Below are positions 1 to 8,621 of a stretch of 53,752 bases of DNA, in pieces (the first letter of the stretch is position 1; every line of letters starts with the position of its first letter). Source of the stretch: Candidatus Nanoarchaeia archaeon (GTDB lineage Archaea; Nanobdellota; Nanobdellia; SCGC-AAA011-G17; JACPNG01); assembly GCA_028714375.1 (NCBI GenBank), contig JAQTMK010000005.1, positions 1 through 53,752 on the forward strand, written 5' to 3'. Under the pieces are notes generated by a model. That model was not told where the DNA came from. It saw nothing but the letters and a program-made list of their open reading frames with translations, and did no database searches. The position numbers were made by a program, and so were the translations under genes.

Positions 1-687
1 GAAGAAGACATAGAAGGGATGTATAAATATTCAAGACAGGCTGTACGTATTACAAAAGAAATGACTGAAGATGCAAAGGAATTAATAAAATCATTTGGAT
101 TGCCAATTATACAAGCACCTTCTGAAGCTGAAGCTCAGGCAAGTTTTATGGCTGAGAAAGGCGATGTTTACGGAGTTTCAAGCTCTGATTATGATTGTCT
201 GGTTTATGGAGCTCCAAGATTAATTTATAACTTAACTTCTGCTACCAAGAAAAAACTTAAAGGCGGGGGTTATGTCAATGTTTATCCTGAAATGATTGAG
301 CTTAAGGAAGTTTTAAGTTCTTTAGACATCAACCAGGATCAATTACTTGCCTTGGCTATTTTGACTGGAACCGATTACAATAAAGGCGGAGTCAGAGGCA
401 TTGGTCCTAAGACTGCTTTGAAATTAGTTAAACAGTATAAAAACTTTGATGATATATTTAAAGAGGTTAAGGCTGACTTTAACTGGAAAGAAATATATGC
501 TGTTTTCAAGTCAATGCCTATAATGAAAAATTATCAGATTAAGTGGGTTGAACCTGATTCTGAAAAAATTAAAAAGATACTAGTTGATAAACATGAATTC
601 AGTGAAGAAAGGGTTGATAGTGTTTTAGGAAAATTATCTGGGAACAAAGATAAAGGACAGAAAGGACTGTTTGAATTTGGAAAATGA
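1..687 (+). CDS. fen: Flap endonuclease 1 (FEN1/XPG family), 3' portion
   Basis: Structure-specific 5' flap nuclease of Okazaki fragment maturation and base-excision repair. The frame is open from base 1, so the N-terminal nuclease block lies outside the window and 228 residues remain of a family length near 340. Visible are the internal XPG block (EAEAQASFMA, the acidic metal-binding part), SSDYDCLVYGAPRL, and the helix-hairpin-helix DNA-binding stretch TGTDYNKGGVRGIGPKTALK. The C-terminus QKGLFEFGK resembles a PCNA-interacting PIP box. The stop overlaps the next start by 4 nt (ATGA), so the two genes are probably co-transcribed. Confidence 0.95.
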   Translation, partial: EEDIEGMYKYSRQAVRITKEMTEDAKELIKSFGLPIIQAPSEAEAQASFMAEKGDVYGVSSSDYDCLVYGAPRLIYNLTSATKKKLKGGGYVNVYPEMIELKEVLSSLDINQDQLLALAILTGTDYNKGGVRGIGPKTALKLVKQYKNFDDIFKEVKADFNWKEIYAVFKSMPIMKNYQIKWVEPDSEKIKKILVDKHEFSEERVDSVLGKLSGNKDKGQKGLFEFGK

Positions 688-1499
688 ATCTTAAAGAATC
701 TCTAAAAAGCAAATTATCCAAGAAAGAATTTAGTTTAGTTCCAAGAGCTTTTGACCAAATAGGTAATGTTGCTATTTTTTCTGAATTTCCTAAAGAATTA
801 AAGAAAAAAGAAAAATTAATTGGGGATGCTCTGATTAAAACCAATAATCAAATAAAGACTGTTGCAATCAAAACTGAAAAACATTCAGGAAAGTTTAGAA
901 CCAAAAAAGTAAGGATAATTGCAGGAGAAAAAACAAAAGAAACAAACTATAAGGAAAACGGAGTTACTTTAAGACTTGATGTTGAGAAATGTTATTTTTC
1001 TCCAAGAACTGGAAGTGAAAGATTAAGAATTGCTAATTTAGTTAAGAAAGGTGAGAGTGTTCTCGTGTTATTTAGTGGTATAGCACCATTTGTTCTAACA
1101 ATAGCTAAAAATTCAAAAGCTAGGGAGATTTATGGTATTGAAATAAATCCAACTGCACATAAATATGCAGAAGAAAATGTTAAATTAAACAAAGTTAAGA
1201 ATGTTTTTTTGTATAAAGGCGATGTCAGGAAAATATTGCCTAAGTTAAAGAAGTTTGACAGAGTATTAATGCCACATCCAACTGATGCTGCTTCTTATTT
1301 GGTTTTAGCTTTGAAACATCTAAAGAAAAATGGTATTTTACATTTCTATGATTTTCAGGAAGAAGGAAGTTTTGACAAAGCTGTTGAAAAAATAAAGAAA
1401 AAAGCAAAAGGAAAAGTTCTAAGAATTGTAAAATGCGGGGATTATGGTCCTAGAATTTACAGAATCTGTGTAGATTTTAGATTTGAGAAAGTTATTTAG
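684..1499 (+). CDS. Trm5/TYW2-family tRNA methyltransferase
   Basis: Class I SAM-dependent methyltransferase of the Trm5/TYW2 family, which modifies guanosine 37 or its wybutosine derivative in tRNA. The 271 residues start directly in the family's second domain (PRAFDQIGNVAIFSEFP). They continue through FSPRTGSERLRI, the SAM motif LFSGIAPFVLTIAK, the acidic motif IEINPTAHKYAEENVKLN and the active-site strand VLMPHPTDAASYL. The usual NLP-type active-site tripeptide reads PHP here, so m1G37 specificity is likely but not certain. The N-terminal D1 tRNA-elbow domain of long Trm5 proteins is absent. The start overlaps the FEN1 stop by 4 nt. Confidence 0.85.
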   Translation: MNLKESLKSKLSKKEFSLVPRAFDQIGNVAIFSEFPKELKKKEKLIGDALIKTNNQIKTVAIKTEKHSGKFRTKKVRIIAGEKTKETNYKENGVTLRLDVEKCYFSPRTGSERLRIANLVKKGESVLVLFSGIAPFVLTIAKNSKAREIYGIEINPTAHKYAEENVKLNKVKNVFLYKGDVRKILPKLKKFDRVLMPHPTDAASYLVLALKHLKKNGILHFYDFQEEGSFDKAVEKIKKKAKGKVLRIVKCGDYGPRIYRICVDFRFEKVI

Positions 1500-1638
1500 A
1501 TTTTTTAGGTATAAAATAAATAAACCATACAAACCATAATAACCAAACTGCTTCCAGATAATTCTGATTAACAAGAGCAATTATTCCTTTAATTCCAAGA
1601 AATCCAAGAAAACCTAGCATCCAATCTTTACGTAACAT
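1492..1638 (-). CDS. 48-residue membrane protein (DUF3796-like)
   Basis: A short minus-strand ORF beginning MLRKDWMLGFLGFLGIKG and ending FVWFIYFIPKKSK. It has two hydrophobic segments (about residues 7-20 and 27-43), aromatic-rich, with a basic tail. The GFLGFLG start and the tryptophan-rich WLLWFVWFIYF segment recall the small DUF3796 membrane proteins; this is recognition by pattern only. A TATA-like element (TTTATTTAAATTT on the plus strand, 1658-1670) lies about 26 nt before the ATG, consistent with a leaderless mRNA. It converges on and overlaps the last 8 nt of the Trm5-like gene. Role unknown. Confidence 0.6.
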   Translation of the reverse strand: MLRKDWMLGFLGFLGIKGIIALVNQNYLEAVWLLWFVWFIYFIPKKSK

Positions 1639-1734
1639 ATCCTTAATCTGACAGAACTTTATTTAAATTTTTCGATTTTCGTTTTCTCTGATAGGTGGTT
1701 AGATAATAATATATATTCTTGAGTATACAAATTT

Positions 1735-1962
1735 AATAGCTGGTGGACAATTCGGTTGTCCTGAAAAGGATGTACCCATATAAGCCTCTGTCAGGTGCTC
1801 AGCTATTAATATGATGACTGGACTATAACTCATCATACGAAACCTGTATCTGTTAAGCTTCCTTATGGTGCGAATGAGATAACCTTTAAAACAACCAATA
1901 GGTTAAGATTGATTTTGGTATCTGTTTAAGGCACTCTTTCTCCGAGTCCAGTTCCAGCTTAT
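1735..1962 (-). ncRNA. Structured non-coding RNA candidate, possibly RNase P RNA
   Basis: A 228-nt block without a credible ORF but rich in complementarity. AGCTGG (1739-1744) pairs with CCAGCT (1954-1959) at the ends. TTAATAGCTG (1733-1742) can instead pair over 10 bp with CAGCTATTAA (1800-1809). GGACAA/TTGTCC (1744-1760), ATGATGA/TCATCAT and TAACCT/AGGTTA form local hairpins. On the minus strand GACAGAGGCTTAT resembles RNase P conserved region V (ACAGA...GGCUUA), and CGGAGAAAG near the 5' end resembles region I. GCCTT can pair with GAGGC as helix P4 would. Against this, the hairpin expected as P3 is misplaced, and a plausible TATA box (about 1709-1717) fits plus-strand transcription. No SRP helix-8 motif is seen. 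Orientation and identity are uncertain. Confidence 0.4.
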
Positions 1963-1968
1963 ATTAAA

Positions 1969-2112
1969 ATGTTTAAGTTAAAGTTTAAGAAAAAGATTTT
2001 GAGAAAGAAAAAAATTAAAGGAAGAAATGCAAGTAATAAAAATAAGAGTTCTAAAGTTAAAAAATTAATTAAACTTTCTAAGACTGGGACTAGAAGAAAG
2101 AAGAAAAAATAA
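1969..2112 (+). CDS. 47-residue lysine-rich ORF, doubtful
   Basis: An ATG-started ORF immediately 3' of the structured RNA, encoding MFKLKFKKKILRKKKIKGRN... and ending TGTRRKKKK. Almost half of the residues are Lys or Arg. It matches no small ribosomal protein I recognise (not L39e, L40e or L41e). There is no Shine-Dalgarno site, and A-rich sequence produces such lysine-rich frames easily. It could be a small basic nucleic-acid-binding protein or simply non-coding. Confidence 0.25.
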   Translation: MFKLKFKKKILRKKKIKGRNASNKNKSSKVKKLIKLSKTGTRRKKKK

Positions 2113-2952
2113 TTATTTTGTAATCTTTTTCAAGTTTGAGATAGCTTTCTCGACTAAGTCATTAGAATAAGTATCTATGAGAGCAGTCATGTTTCTCTTA
2201 CTCTTTAATTTGGAAAATATTTTCTTAAAATTAATATTCCCTTCACCAATAGGGAGATGTTCATCTTTTTTCCCCGAGTTATCATGTAGATCAAGATTAA
2301 TGATCGAATTTTTACATTTTGATATATATTTATCAACATTATTTCCAGAAATGTTGGCATGGCCTGTGCTTATAGATGCTTTAAGTCCGTTAACTTGATT
2401 TAGTATTTTCAAATATTCTTTTAAATTTGAGCCAAATTGATAATACTCTCCATTATTTTCTAAGGCAATTTTAATATTTTCTTCTTTTGCAATTTTAACG
2501 GCCTGTTTTAAGTTCAGAATTAGCTGATTAAACTGTTTTTCTACCTGCTTTTTTGGAATATTAAGCTCTGTTCGTTTTATTCCTTTATACATTTTTGATT
2601 TTTTATAGTCTAATTCTAATTCAGGAAGTATGTGTCCTGCATGAATCATCAATCTGTCAGAACCAACTGTTTTAGCAATGGTAATGTTTTTCTTAATTTG
2701 TTCAATAATCTTTTTATCATCAAGGCTCGTGTTTAAATGATGGGGACTTCTTACAACTATTTGCATTTTTAGTTTATTGGCAAGCAATCTAAGTTTTTTT
2801 AGTTTAGAAGTTGAAATCAACCTATTTTCTTTTCTATCCAGATTCAATCCAAATATTTTAAATCCTATGGAGTGAGCCCATTTTATTTCTTCAAAAATAT
2901 TAATTTCTTTATCTGCTAGAAAAAGCCATCTTGAACTATAACCTATTTTCAT
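2113..2952 (-). CDS. Sugar phosphate isomerase/epimerase-like TIM-barrel protein
   Basis: 279 residues of the xylose isomerase-like/AP endonuclease IV superfamily, whose members bind two or three metals in a TIM barrel. Visible family marks are RSPHHLN and MIHAGH (metal-binding His), IALENNGEY (Glu after strand 5), STGHANIS and LDLHDNSGKKDEHLPIGEG (the His-Asp plus H-x-P-x-G-E-G signature near residue 232). Substrate cannot be told: both sugar-phosphate epimerases and DNA endonuclease IV carry this barrel. It follows the HerA-like gene with a 12-nt gap on the same strand and is probably the last cistron of the surface locus. Confidence 0.75.
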   Translation of the reverse strand: MKIGYSSRWLFLADKEINIFEEIKWAHSIGFKIFGLNLDRKENRLISTSKLKKLRLLANKLKMQIVVRSPHHLNTSLDDKKIIEQIKKNITIAKTVGSDRLMIHAGHILPELELDYKKSKMYKGIKRTELNIPKKQVEKQFNQLILNLKQAVKIAKEENIKIALENNGEYYQFGSNLKEYLKILNQVNGLKASISTGHANISGNNVDKYISKCKNSIINLDLHDNSGKKDEHLPIGEGNINFKKIFSKLKSKRNMTALIDTYSNDLVEKAISNLKKITK

Positions 2953-2964
2953 AATTTTTATTCC

Positions 2965-4278
2965 TCAAAAGCTAAATTCTTTTTTAGGTAAAATCGCATG
3001 AGGTGCTTCTCCACCATGCCAGGTAAATCTTGGACGTACCCTGAATGGATACAGTCTTTCTGAGTTATCATCGAGTAAAATTGCAGATCCAGCAAGTCTT
3101 GGTAAATTATTAAGACTTTTTTGCAAATCAGTAACCAAGTAAGACTGCATCATTGAATTTAAAGCTTCAATATCTGGTTTGGCAGTAAGTCTGTGACTAA
3201 TAACAATATCTGACTGGGTTATAACATCTCTGTGGATTTCTCCTGGTTGCTGTGTAGCTAATACCATTGAGATTCCTGGCTGCCTACCTTCTCTTAGTAA
3301 CTGGACTAAAGCTTCGGTTGCAGGAGTTGAACCATTTTTTGGCAAGAACTCATGTGCTTCATCAATCAAAACCCAAACCAAAGGCATCTCTAATTTATTT
3401 TCTTCTTCAAATAATTTAGACCGGGTTTGGATATCTTCCAATTCTTCTTCTTTTCTTGCAGTCATTCTTCCTTCAAGAAGTTTTTTTGATATTAATCCAA
3501 TGACCAATGATTTTACATTCCAGCTCCCTGCTCCTTCTTTGTAACAGGAAATATCTATGATAGAAACTTTTCCTTTTCCAATTATCTGTTTTATAGGAAG
3601 GCTTTCCTGAGCAAATAATCCCCATGTTGAAACTGCTCTAAATCTATTTTCAGTTGCATCTCTTACAGTCTGTTCTGAACGTTTGTCAGACTGAATTTTT
3701 GAAATTATGTTTTCAATTGCATATTCTTTTTTAGTTTCTTTAAGTTCTTCAATAGCTCTTTCAATTAAAACACCGATAGGGGAATTAATGTCTATAGCAA
3801 AAACCCCACACCAATCTCCAGCATTTAATTCAGATGGCTTTAATGAAAAAGAAAAGTCAGTTGGTATTCCTTTTTGTCTATACTCATTGAAATAACCTTT
3901 TGGTGTGTAGATGTCTACGTTTAATTCTTTTGGAGCAATCTCCCATTTTTTTAATAAATCTTCTTCTTTTTGGTTTGGGTATTTCATGGTCCAGAAAATT
4001 CCCATTGTGTCAAATATCAAAACTGATAATCTTTCCTTTACTTCTTTAGGCAAGTTTGAGATTTCTTCGGCTATGACTCCAAGAGTAAAACTTTTTCCAG
4101 AACCTCTTTTTCCAGAAACAAGGACTACGTGAGAAGAATTAACATCCATATAAATATTATTTGCAAGAGAAGTTACCTGTCCCATTTTTACATATTGTTT
4201 TCCCAAAAATATTGTGGCTTCTCTTCCTAATTTTTTTGTTTCTGTTTCAGATCTTCCAACTATTATGTCCTGAGTCAT
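2965..4278 (-). CDS. HerA-like P-loop ATPase
   Basis: A 437-residue ATPase of the HerA/FtsK superfamily (DUF87 type). Residues 1-45 form the HAS-barrel-like start (IIVGRSETETKKLG). Walker A is GKRGSGKS at 56-63, and Walker B with the catalytic Glu is VLIDEAHEFLP (DEAH at 306-309). ATQQPGEIHRDVITQSD follows as the sensor region, with a C-terminal RVRPRFTWHGGEAP tail. HerA proteins form hexameric DNA translocases acting with NurA in end resection, but no nurA is adjacent. Instead the start overlaps the stop of the 1427-residue surface protein by 4 nt. That raises the possibility of a motor linked to the surface system; this is inference only. Confidence 0.85.
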   Translation of the reverse strand: MTQDIIVGRSETETKKLGREATIFLGKQYVKMGQVTSLANNIYMDVNSSHVVLVSGKRGSGKSFTLGVIAEEISNLPKEVKERLSVLIFDTMGIFWTMKYPNQKEEDLLKKWEIAPKELNVDIYTPKGYFNEYRQKGIPTDFSFSLKPSELNAGDWCGVFAIDINSPIGVLIERAIEELKETKKEYAIENIISKIQSDKRSEQTVRDATENRFRAVSTWGLFAQESLPIKQIIGKGKVSIIDISCYKEGAGSWNVKSLVIGLISKKLLEGRMTARKEEELEDIQTRSKLFEEENKLEMPLVWVLIDEAHEFLPKNGSTPATEALVQLLREGRQPGISMVLATQQPGEIHRDVITQSDIVISHRLTAKPDIEALNSMMQSYLVTDLQKSLNNLPRLAGSAILLDDNSERLYPFRVRPRFTWHGGEAPHAILPKKEFSF

Positions 4279-7200
4279 GTTTTTTGTCTCTTCCTCTTGT
4301 AGATTTTATAAATTATAAATAAAGTGAACAATAAAGCAACTATTTCAATTAAAAACAATGGAATATTTTCTCCGGATAAGGAAAATCCTTTTGGAACCTG
4401 TTTTTCTTCTTTATTTAAAGTTGCAACTAAATCCTTACACCCTTGTATCCCCTGTCTTGTTAATTCCATTGCCTGGGAAAATCTTCCTGTTGCCATTTCT
4501 ACATCTGCTTTGTTGATATATTCCTGCAACTCCAAACATTCTGGATTTTCATTTAACATATCTTTAAGATAAACCAGCTTTTCTTTTACCAGTTGTTTGT
4601 CTTCTATACCAAACTCCAAAAGATTTACAAAGAATTTAATTGAGTCAGTAACTGAAGGACTGGTTACTATTGCGCTGACAGTTATATCCCTTTTTCCTTC
4701 TTGGGTGTTTTTATCAGTAATTATTTCTAAATCAACATCAACTTCCTGACCAATAGCTAAGGATGGAATTGAATCTTTATTTAGATTTAAGGTTATATCG
4801 TCTGTTGAGGCTTTTGCAACTAATTGTATTCCAGTTAAAGCAACATTACCCGAGTTTCTTACTTTTATTGGAGTTATTATTTTCTCTCCTAGGAATAAGG
4901 AAACATCTCCAGGATGTAATATATCGATAGTTGTGTATCTTGCTGCTCCACCGCCACCGCCACCGCCACCAGTACCTGGAACTGTTACTGTTGGTAATTC
5001 TGCTGAGGTTACATTAACACTGAAATTATTTCCGGTAACTTCATATTCTGAGTCATTTAAGATTATCTCCATGATTTCATACCCGGTCCAGCTTGATGCG
5101 GGGGTGAATGTTACAAGATTTGTCACATTGTCTACAGTTATTGTGATATCGGTTGTATTTTTTATTTCTTCAGTTTCATTCATCTGGATAAATGTCCAAT
5201 TTAAGGTCTGATTATATCTTACATCTCCGAAATCATAATCTACAAAGTAATCGTCTAAGTCTAAAAGAGTATAGGTAGTATCCTGGTTAAATGAGATATT
5301 TGAAATATTTGCAAAGAACTCTGGAGGAGCATTAGTATTATTTACTGTTAAATTCCAGTACCATGAAGCATCATAAGTTAGGTCTGATGCAATTACCGTT
5401 ATGTTGTGCTCTCCTTCATCTGTGTAGTTTGCATAATAAGTAAATATATTTGACTGAGTAGTGCTGATTGAGGTAGTATTTAAATCATCATCAACGTACC
5501 AATAATAATATAATGTCTGGCCAGTATCTGGATCATTTACATAAATTGTAAATGCTTGTGAGTTATTTTCAACTATGTTTGCTGCATTTCCTGAAGGGGT
5601 TCCTAAGGTTGCAGTTATTGGGTCATTTACATCGGAAATATTAATAACAAATATGTCTGAATCCTGCAAACCAAATGTATCATTGACAGTTATGTTAACA
5701 AGTTCTTCTCCTACCTGACTTGAGTTTGGTGTGAAATTGATAACACCGGTTGTGTCATTTATTATGAAATTTGCCCAGGTGGAATTTGTGCTGAAAGTCA
5801 AAGAACCGTTCTGTCCTTCTGGAGAATCTTCTTCATCAGTTGCATTTACTGTATATTCAAAGGTCGTATCCTGCCTTCCAGCTATCTGATCTGTGGAGGT
5901 TATATTTGGATAGTCATTGACTCTTGTGATACTAAGGTTAAAAATCCATTCATCTGTTAAACCAGTAGTATCTCTTACTGTTACATTGATGAAATGGTCT
6001 CCTTCAAATGAATCATTCGTAGCTGTGAAGGATATAACCCCTGTAGAAGTATCTATCTCAAAGAATGAGAAATTATCTTCCCAGGTTAAAACTTCCCAAG
6101 TGGAGGGAATTTCCAAATCTTCATCTGTTGCATTAAATTGGTAATACCACAGATCATCCTCACTCAGGCTCTTATTACTTCTTGTAGTTATTGCCGGAGT
6201 ATCATCAACATTATAGACTGTGAAATTAACAATCGCTGAAACATAATACCCCGGAGCATCTTTCATAGAAATATTTACCCAATTTTCCCCAATATAAGAA
6301 TCATTAGGAGTTATATCCAAATCTCCGTTTGTTTCGCTTATGTTAAACAAAGAGTTGTTAGTATAGAAATATAACAAATCACTATCTGGATCTGTTGCAT
6401 TATCTGTGAAATTATAATAAAAGTTTTGGTCTTCGGTTAGGTTGAATTCCAAGGTTGGAGTAAATATTGGAATGTTGTTAGAATATACGGTTAAGTTTAT
6501 TATTATTGAATCCTGAATACCAACTGTATCATTAACGGTTATATTAATCCAGTTTTCTCCTATGTTTGTTACACTTGGAGTAAATTGTGCGATTCCTGTT
6601 AAAGAATTTATGTTAATGAAAGTTTCATTTGCTATCCAAGTTAATACTTCAGTAGTTCCAGGGATATCCAAATCTCCGTCTGTTGCATTGAAATCATAAT
6701 ACCATGTCACATTTTCATAACCTGAAACATTTTCTCCTGTTGTGATTACTGGAATATCATTTACATTCGCAATGCTCCAATTAATTATTGCAGAATCAAT
6801 GAGCGAACCATCACTAACTGTAAGATTTATCCAATGTTCCCCTACTTCGTAATCTGTTGGAGTTATATTTATATATCCTGTAGAATTTATTGTTGCAAAT
6901 GTTTCATTCAGACTGAATGTTAGGGTATCTCCATCTGCATCTGTCGCGTTTACAGTACAATTAAATACAATGTCTTCAGTAAGGGTTTGGTTGTCACAAA
7001 GAGAATCTAAGACTGGTGCATCATTAACATTATAGACTGTGAAATTAACAATTTGAGAATAAGAACCTAAAGAATCATTAATACTTAGATTTATCCAATG
7101 TTCTCCTACTTCTGTGTTTGTTGGAGTGAATGAAATTGCTCCTGTTGCAGTGTTTATATCGAAGAGGGTTGTGTTATCATCAAAACTATATGGATCACTT

Positions 7201-8558
7201 TCTTCATCTGAACCTGAAAGAGTATAACTATAGGCTGTATCTTCGGTTAAAGATTGGGCTGGAACATTTGTAAATATTGGAGTATCGTTAACAGGATAGA
7301 CGGTTATATTTATAGTTGCTGAATCTGATGCTGAGTCTGAATCTGAAGTAATTAAGATTGTGTTTACACTTCCTGTTTGGGTTTCTATCGTACAAGTTAG
7401 GTTCATAACTCCGGTTTGGAAATCCATATCAAAGCAACTTAAAGTTGTTCCGGCTGCATAAGTATAGTTTAAGTTATCATTTGTATCTGGATCGGTTACG
7501 TTTGTGGAAAAGTTATAGGTACAAATCTGATCTTCATAACATTCCCAACCTGGTTGTATTAGCCCCCCTGCATCCTGAATTATTGTGGGAGCTGTGTTCG
7601 AGATGGTGAATGTATCATTGGTTTCTATGCCTGAGTAGACTGAATCTGCACAGCTTATATTAAATAGGTAACTTCCTTTTGTGTCAAATGATTTGTTGTA
7701 CTCATATAATCCTGAGACATTATTAAAGTCTATGGGCAGAGGATCACTGTAAGTTCCAGTCAAATTAAAACTAATCTCACACTTGGAATCTGTAAAGTTT
7801 ATGCTTAATTCCCCTGTAGAGTTTGTATAGTTTGCAAAGAAAGATACATTGGTTCCAGAATATAAGGTTAGAGTATCATTTTCAGGATCTGAAGAATCCC
7901 AGATTGTTAAATTTGAAGTGAATGGGAGGCCTCCTCCATAAGCAGTAAACCCAGAAACTTCAAATTCAATGTAATTCCCGTTTGTTGTGAATGGGATATT
8001 GGTTTCAATCCATTCTTCACACACAGAATTTTCAAAATCATAATCTGGGCAGTGATAGATTGAATTAATTTTATCATAAGCTTTCAATCTTAAAGTTGCA
8101 TTATCAAATTCTATCTCTTTATTTAATGCCAGAACTTCAGTTTTAATTATATCTGAATCAGGTTCTGTTAGTTTTACTTTTAGATTATAGGGGATTTCTT
8201 TTATTCCATGAATTTCTATTTTTTCATTAGTTGTACTACTTCCTGAAATATCTTTTTTCTGAGGTTCTAAGACAATGTTAGTCTCGTCAAAACTATAAAG
8301 CATTGGTTTTACGGATTCAATTTCAATTGAATTTTCTGCTGTTGAGAATCCAGTATAATTGCCTATGAAGAAGATTCCTGTGAGAAATAAGAGAATAATA
8401 AACCAAACCTCGGGATGTATTTGTACTACATGTTTTGATTCTTCTTTTGCTTCACCAAGATAAATATTTTTTACTTTTCCATCTTGGTCTCTGACTGACT
8501 TATATAAATAAGGACCATAGATTTTACCATCTTTTTTTACATATCTTTTATGAACCAT
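4275..8558 (-). CDS. Giant membrane-anchored cadherin-like repeat protein
   Basis: 1427 residues. A cytoplasmic N-terminal module (VHKRYVKKDGKIYGPYLYKS...YLGE) precedes a membrane anchor at about 50-70. Next comes a domain with CPDYDFENSVCEEWIETNIP that recurs in the 1118-residue protein of this locus. About ten tandem Ig/cadherin-like repeats of the type NDAP...LTEDxxxxY...D(x)DGD...F(T/S)xTP..VGEH(W)IN follow, dense in N-x-S/T sequons. A poly-Gly hinge (eight Gly) leads to an Ig-like domain, a helical segment and a C-terminal membrane helix with a basic tail. A start at 8582 would use TTG. The ATG at 8558 has GAGGGG placed 7-8 nt upstream and is preferred. Probable surface adhesin or scaffold. 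Confidence 0.9.
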   Translation of the reverse strand: MVHKRYVKKDGKIYGPYLYKSVRDQDGKVKNIYLGEAKEESKHVVQIHPEVWFIILLFLTGIFFIGNYTGFSTAENSIEIESVKPMLYSFDETNIVLEPQKKDISGSSTTNEKIEIHGIKEIPYNLKVKLTEPDSDIIKTEVLALNKEIEFDNATLRLKAYDKINSIYHCPDYDFENSVCEEWIETNIPFTTNGNYIEFEVSGFTAYGGGLPFTSNLTIWDSSDPENDTLTLYSGTNVSFFANYTNSTGELSINFTDSKCEISFNLTGTYSDPLPIDFNNVSGLYEYNKSFDTKGSYLFNISCADSVYSGIETNDTFTISNTAPTIIQDAGGLIQPGWECYEDQICTYNFSTNVTDPDTNDNLNYTYAAGTTLSCFDMDFQTGVMNLTCTIETQTGSVNTILITSDSDSASDSATINITVYPVNDTPIFTNVPAQSLTEDTAYSYTLSGSDEESDPYSFDDNTTLFDINTATGAISFTPTNTEVGEHWINLSINDSLGSYSQIVNFTVYNVNDAPVLDSLCDNQTLTEDIVFNCTVNATDADGDTLTFSLNETFATINSTGYINITPTDYEVGEHWINLTVSDGSLIDSAIINWSIANVNDIPVITTGENVSGYENVTWYYDFNATDGDLDIPGTTEVLTWIANETFININSLTGIAQFTPSVTNIGENWINITVNDTVGIQDSIIINLTVYSNNIPIFTPTLEFNLTEDQNFYYNFTDNATDPDSDLLYFYTNNSLFNISETNGDLDITPNDSYIGENWVNISMKDAPGYYVSAIVNFTVYNVDDTPAITTRSNKSLSEDDLWYYQFNATDEDLEIPSTWEVLTWEDNFSFFEIDTSTGVISFTATNDSFEGDHFINVTVRDTTGLTDEWIFNLSITRVNDYPNITSTDQIAGRQDTTFEYTVNATDEEDSPEGQNGSLTFSTNSTWANFIINDTTGVINFTPNSSQVGEELVNITVNDTFGLQDSDIFVINISDVNDPITATLGTPSGNAANIVENNSQAFTIYVNDPDTGQTLYYYWYVDDDLNTTSISTTQSNIFTYYANYTDEGEHNITVIASDLTYDASWYWNLTVNNTNAPPEFFANISNISFNQDTTYTLLDLDDYFVDYDFGDVRYNQTLNWTFIQMNETEEIKNTTDITITVDNVTNLVTFTPASSWTGYEIMEIILNDSEYEVTGNNFSVNVTSAELPTVTVPGTGGGGGGGGAARYTTIDILHPGDVSLFLGEKIITPIKVRNSGNVALTGIQLVAKASTDDITLNLNKDSIPSLAIGQEVDVDLEIITDKNTQEGKRDITVSAIVTSPSVTDSIKFFVNLLEFGIEDKQLVKEKLVYLKDMLNENPECLELQEYINKADVEMATGRFSQAMELTRQGIQGCKDLVATLNKEEKQVPKGFSLSGENIPLFLIEIVALLFTLFIIYKIYKRKRQKT

Positions 8559-8606
8559 TAATCCCCTCTTTTTGTAGTACAACGCTTAATAAATACAGAA
8601 AAAGTA

Positions 8607-8620
8607 GGTTTTTAAATATT
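8607..8620 (-). promoter_or_regulatory. TATA-like element before the giant surface gene
   Basis: AAATATTTAAAAACC on the minus strand, about 50 nt before the ATG at 8558. That leaves room for a short leader carrying the GAGGGG ribosome-binding site, so this internal gene appears able to be transcribed independently of the gene upstream. Confidence 0.4.
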
Positions 8621-8621
8621 T

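Noticed and set aside
1811..1850. Hammerhead-ribozyme-like UGAUGA followed by CGAAAC in the structured RNA
   Set aside because: The UGAUGA segment pairs with a neighbouring UCAUCAU, and no stem II can form between the two core strings.
1735..1962. Archaeal SRP (7S) RNA
   Set aside because: The first hairpin with a UUCGG-containing loop recalls the Alu domain, but there is no helix 8 tetraloop with the GGAAGGGAGCA-type strand.
4940..4975. GCC-rich simple repeat (also at 9345-9375)
   Set aside because: It encodes the poly-Gly hinge of the surface proteins and is not an independent repeat element.
8559..8582. TTG start at 8582 for the giant surface protein
   Set aside because: The ATG at 8558 has a well-placed GAGGGG and gives the usual VHKRYVKK N-terminus.
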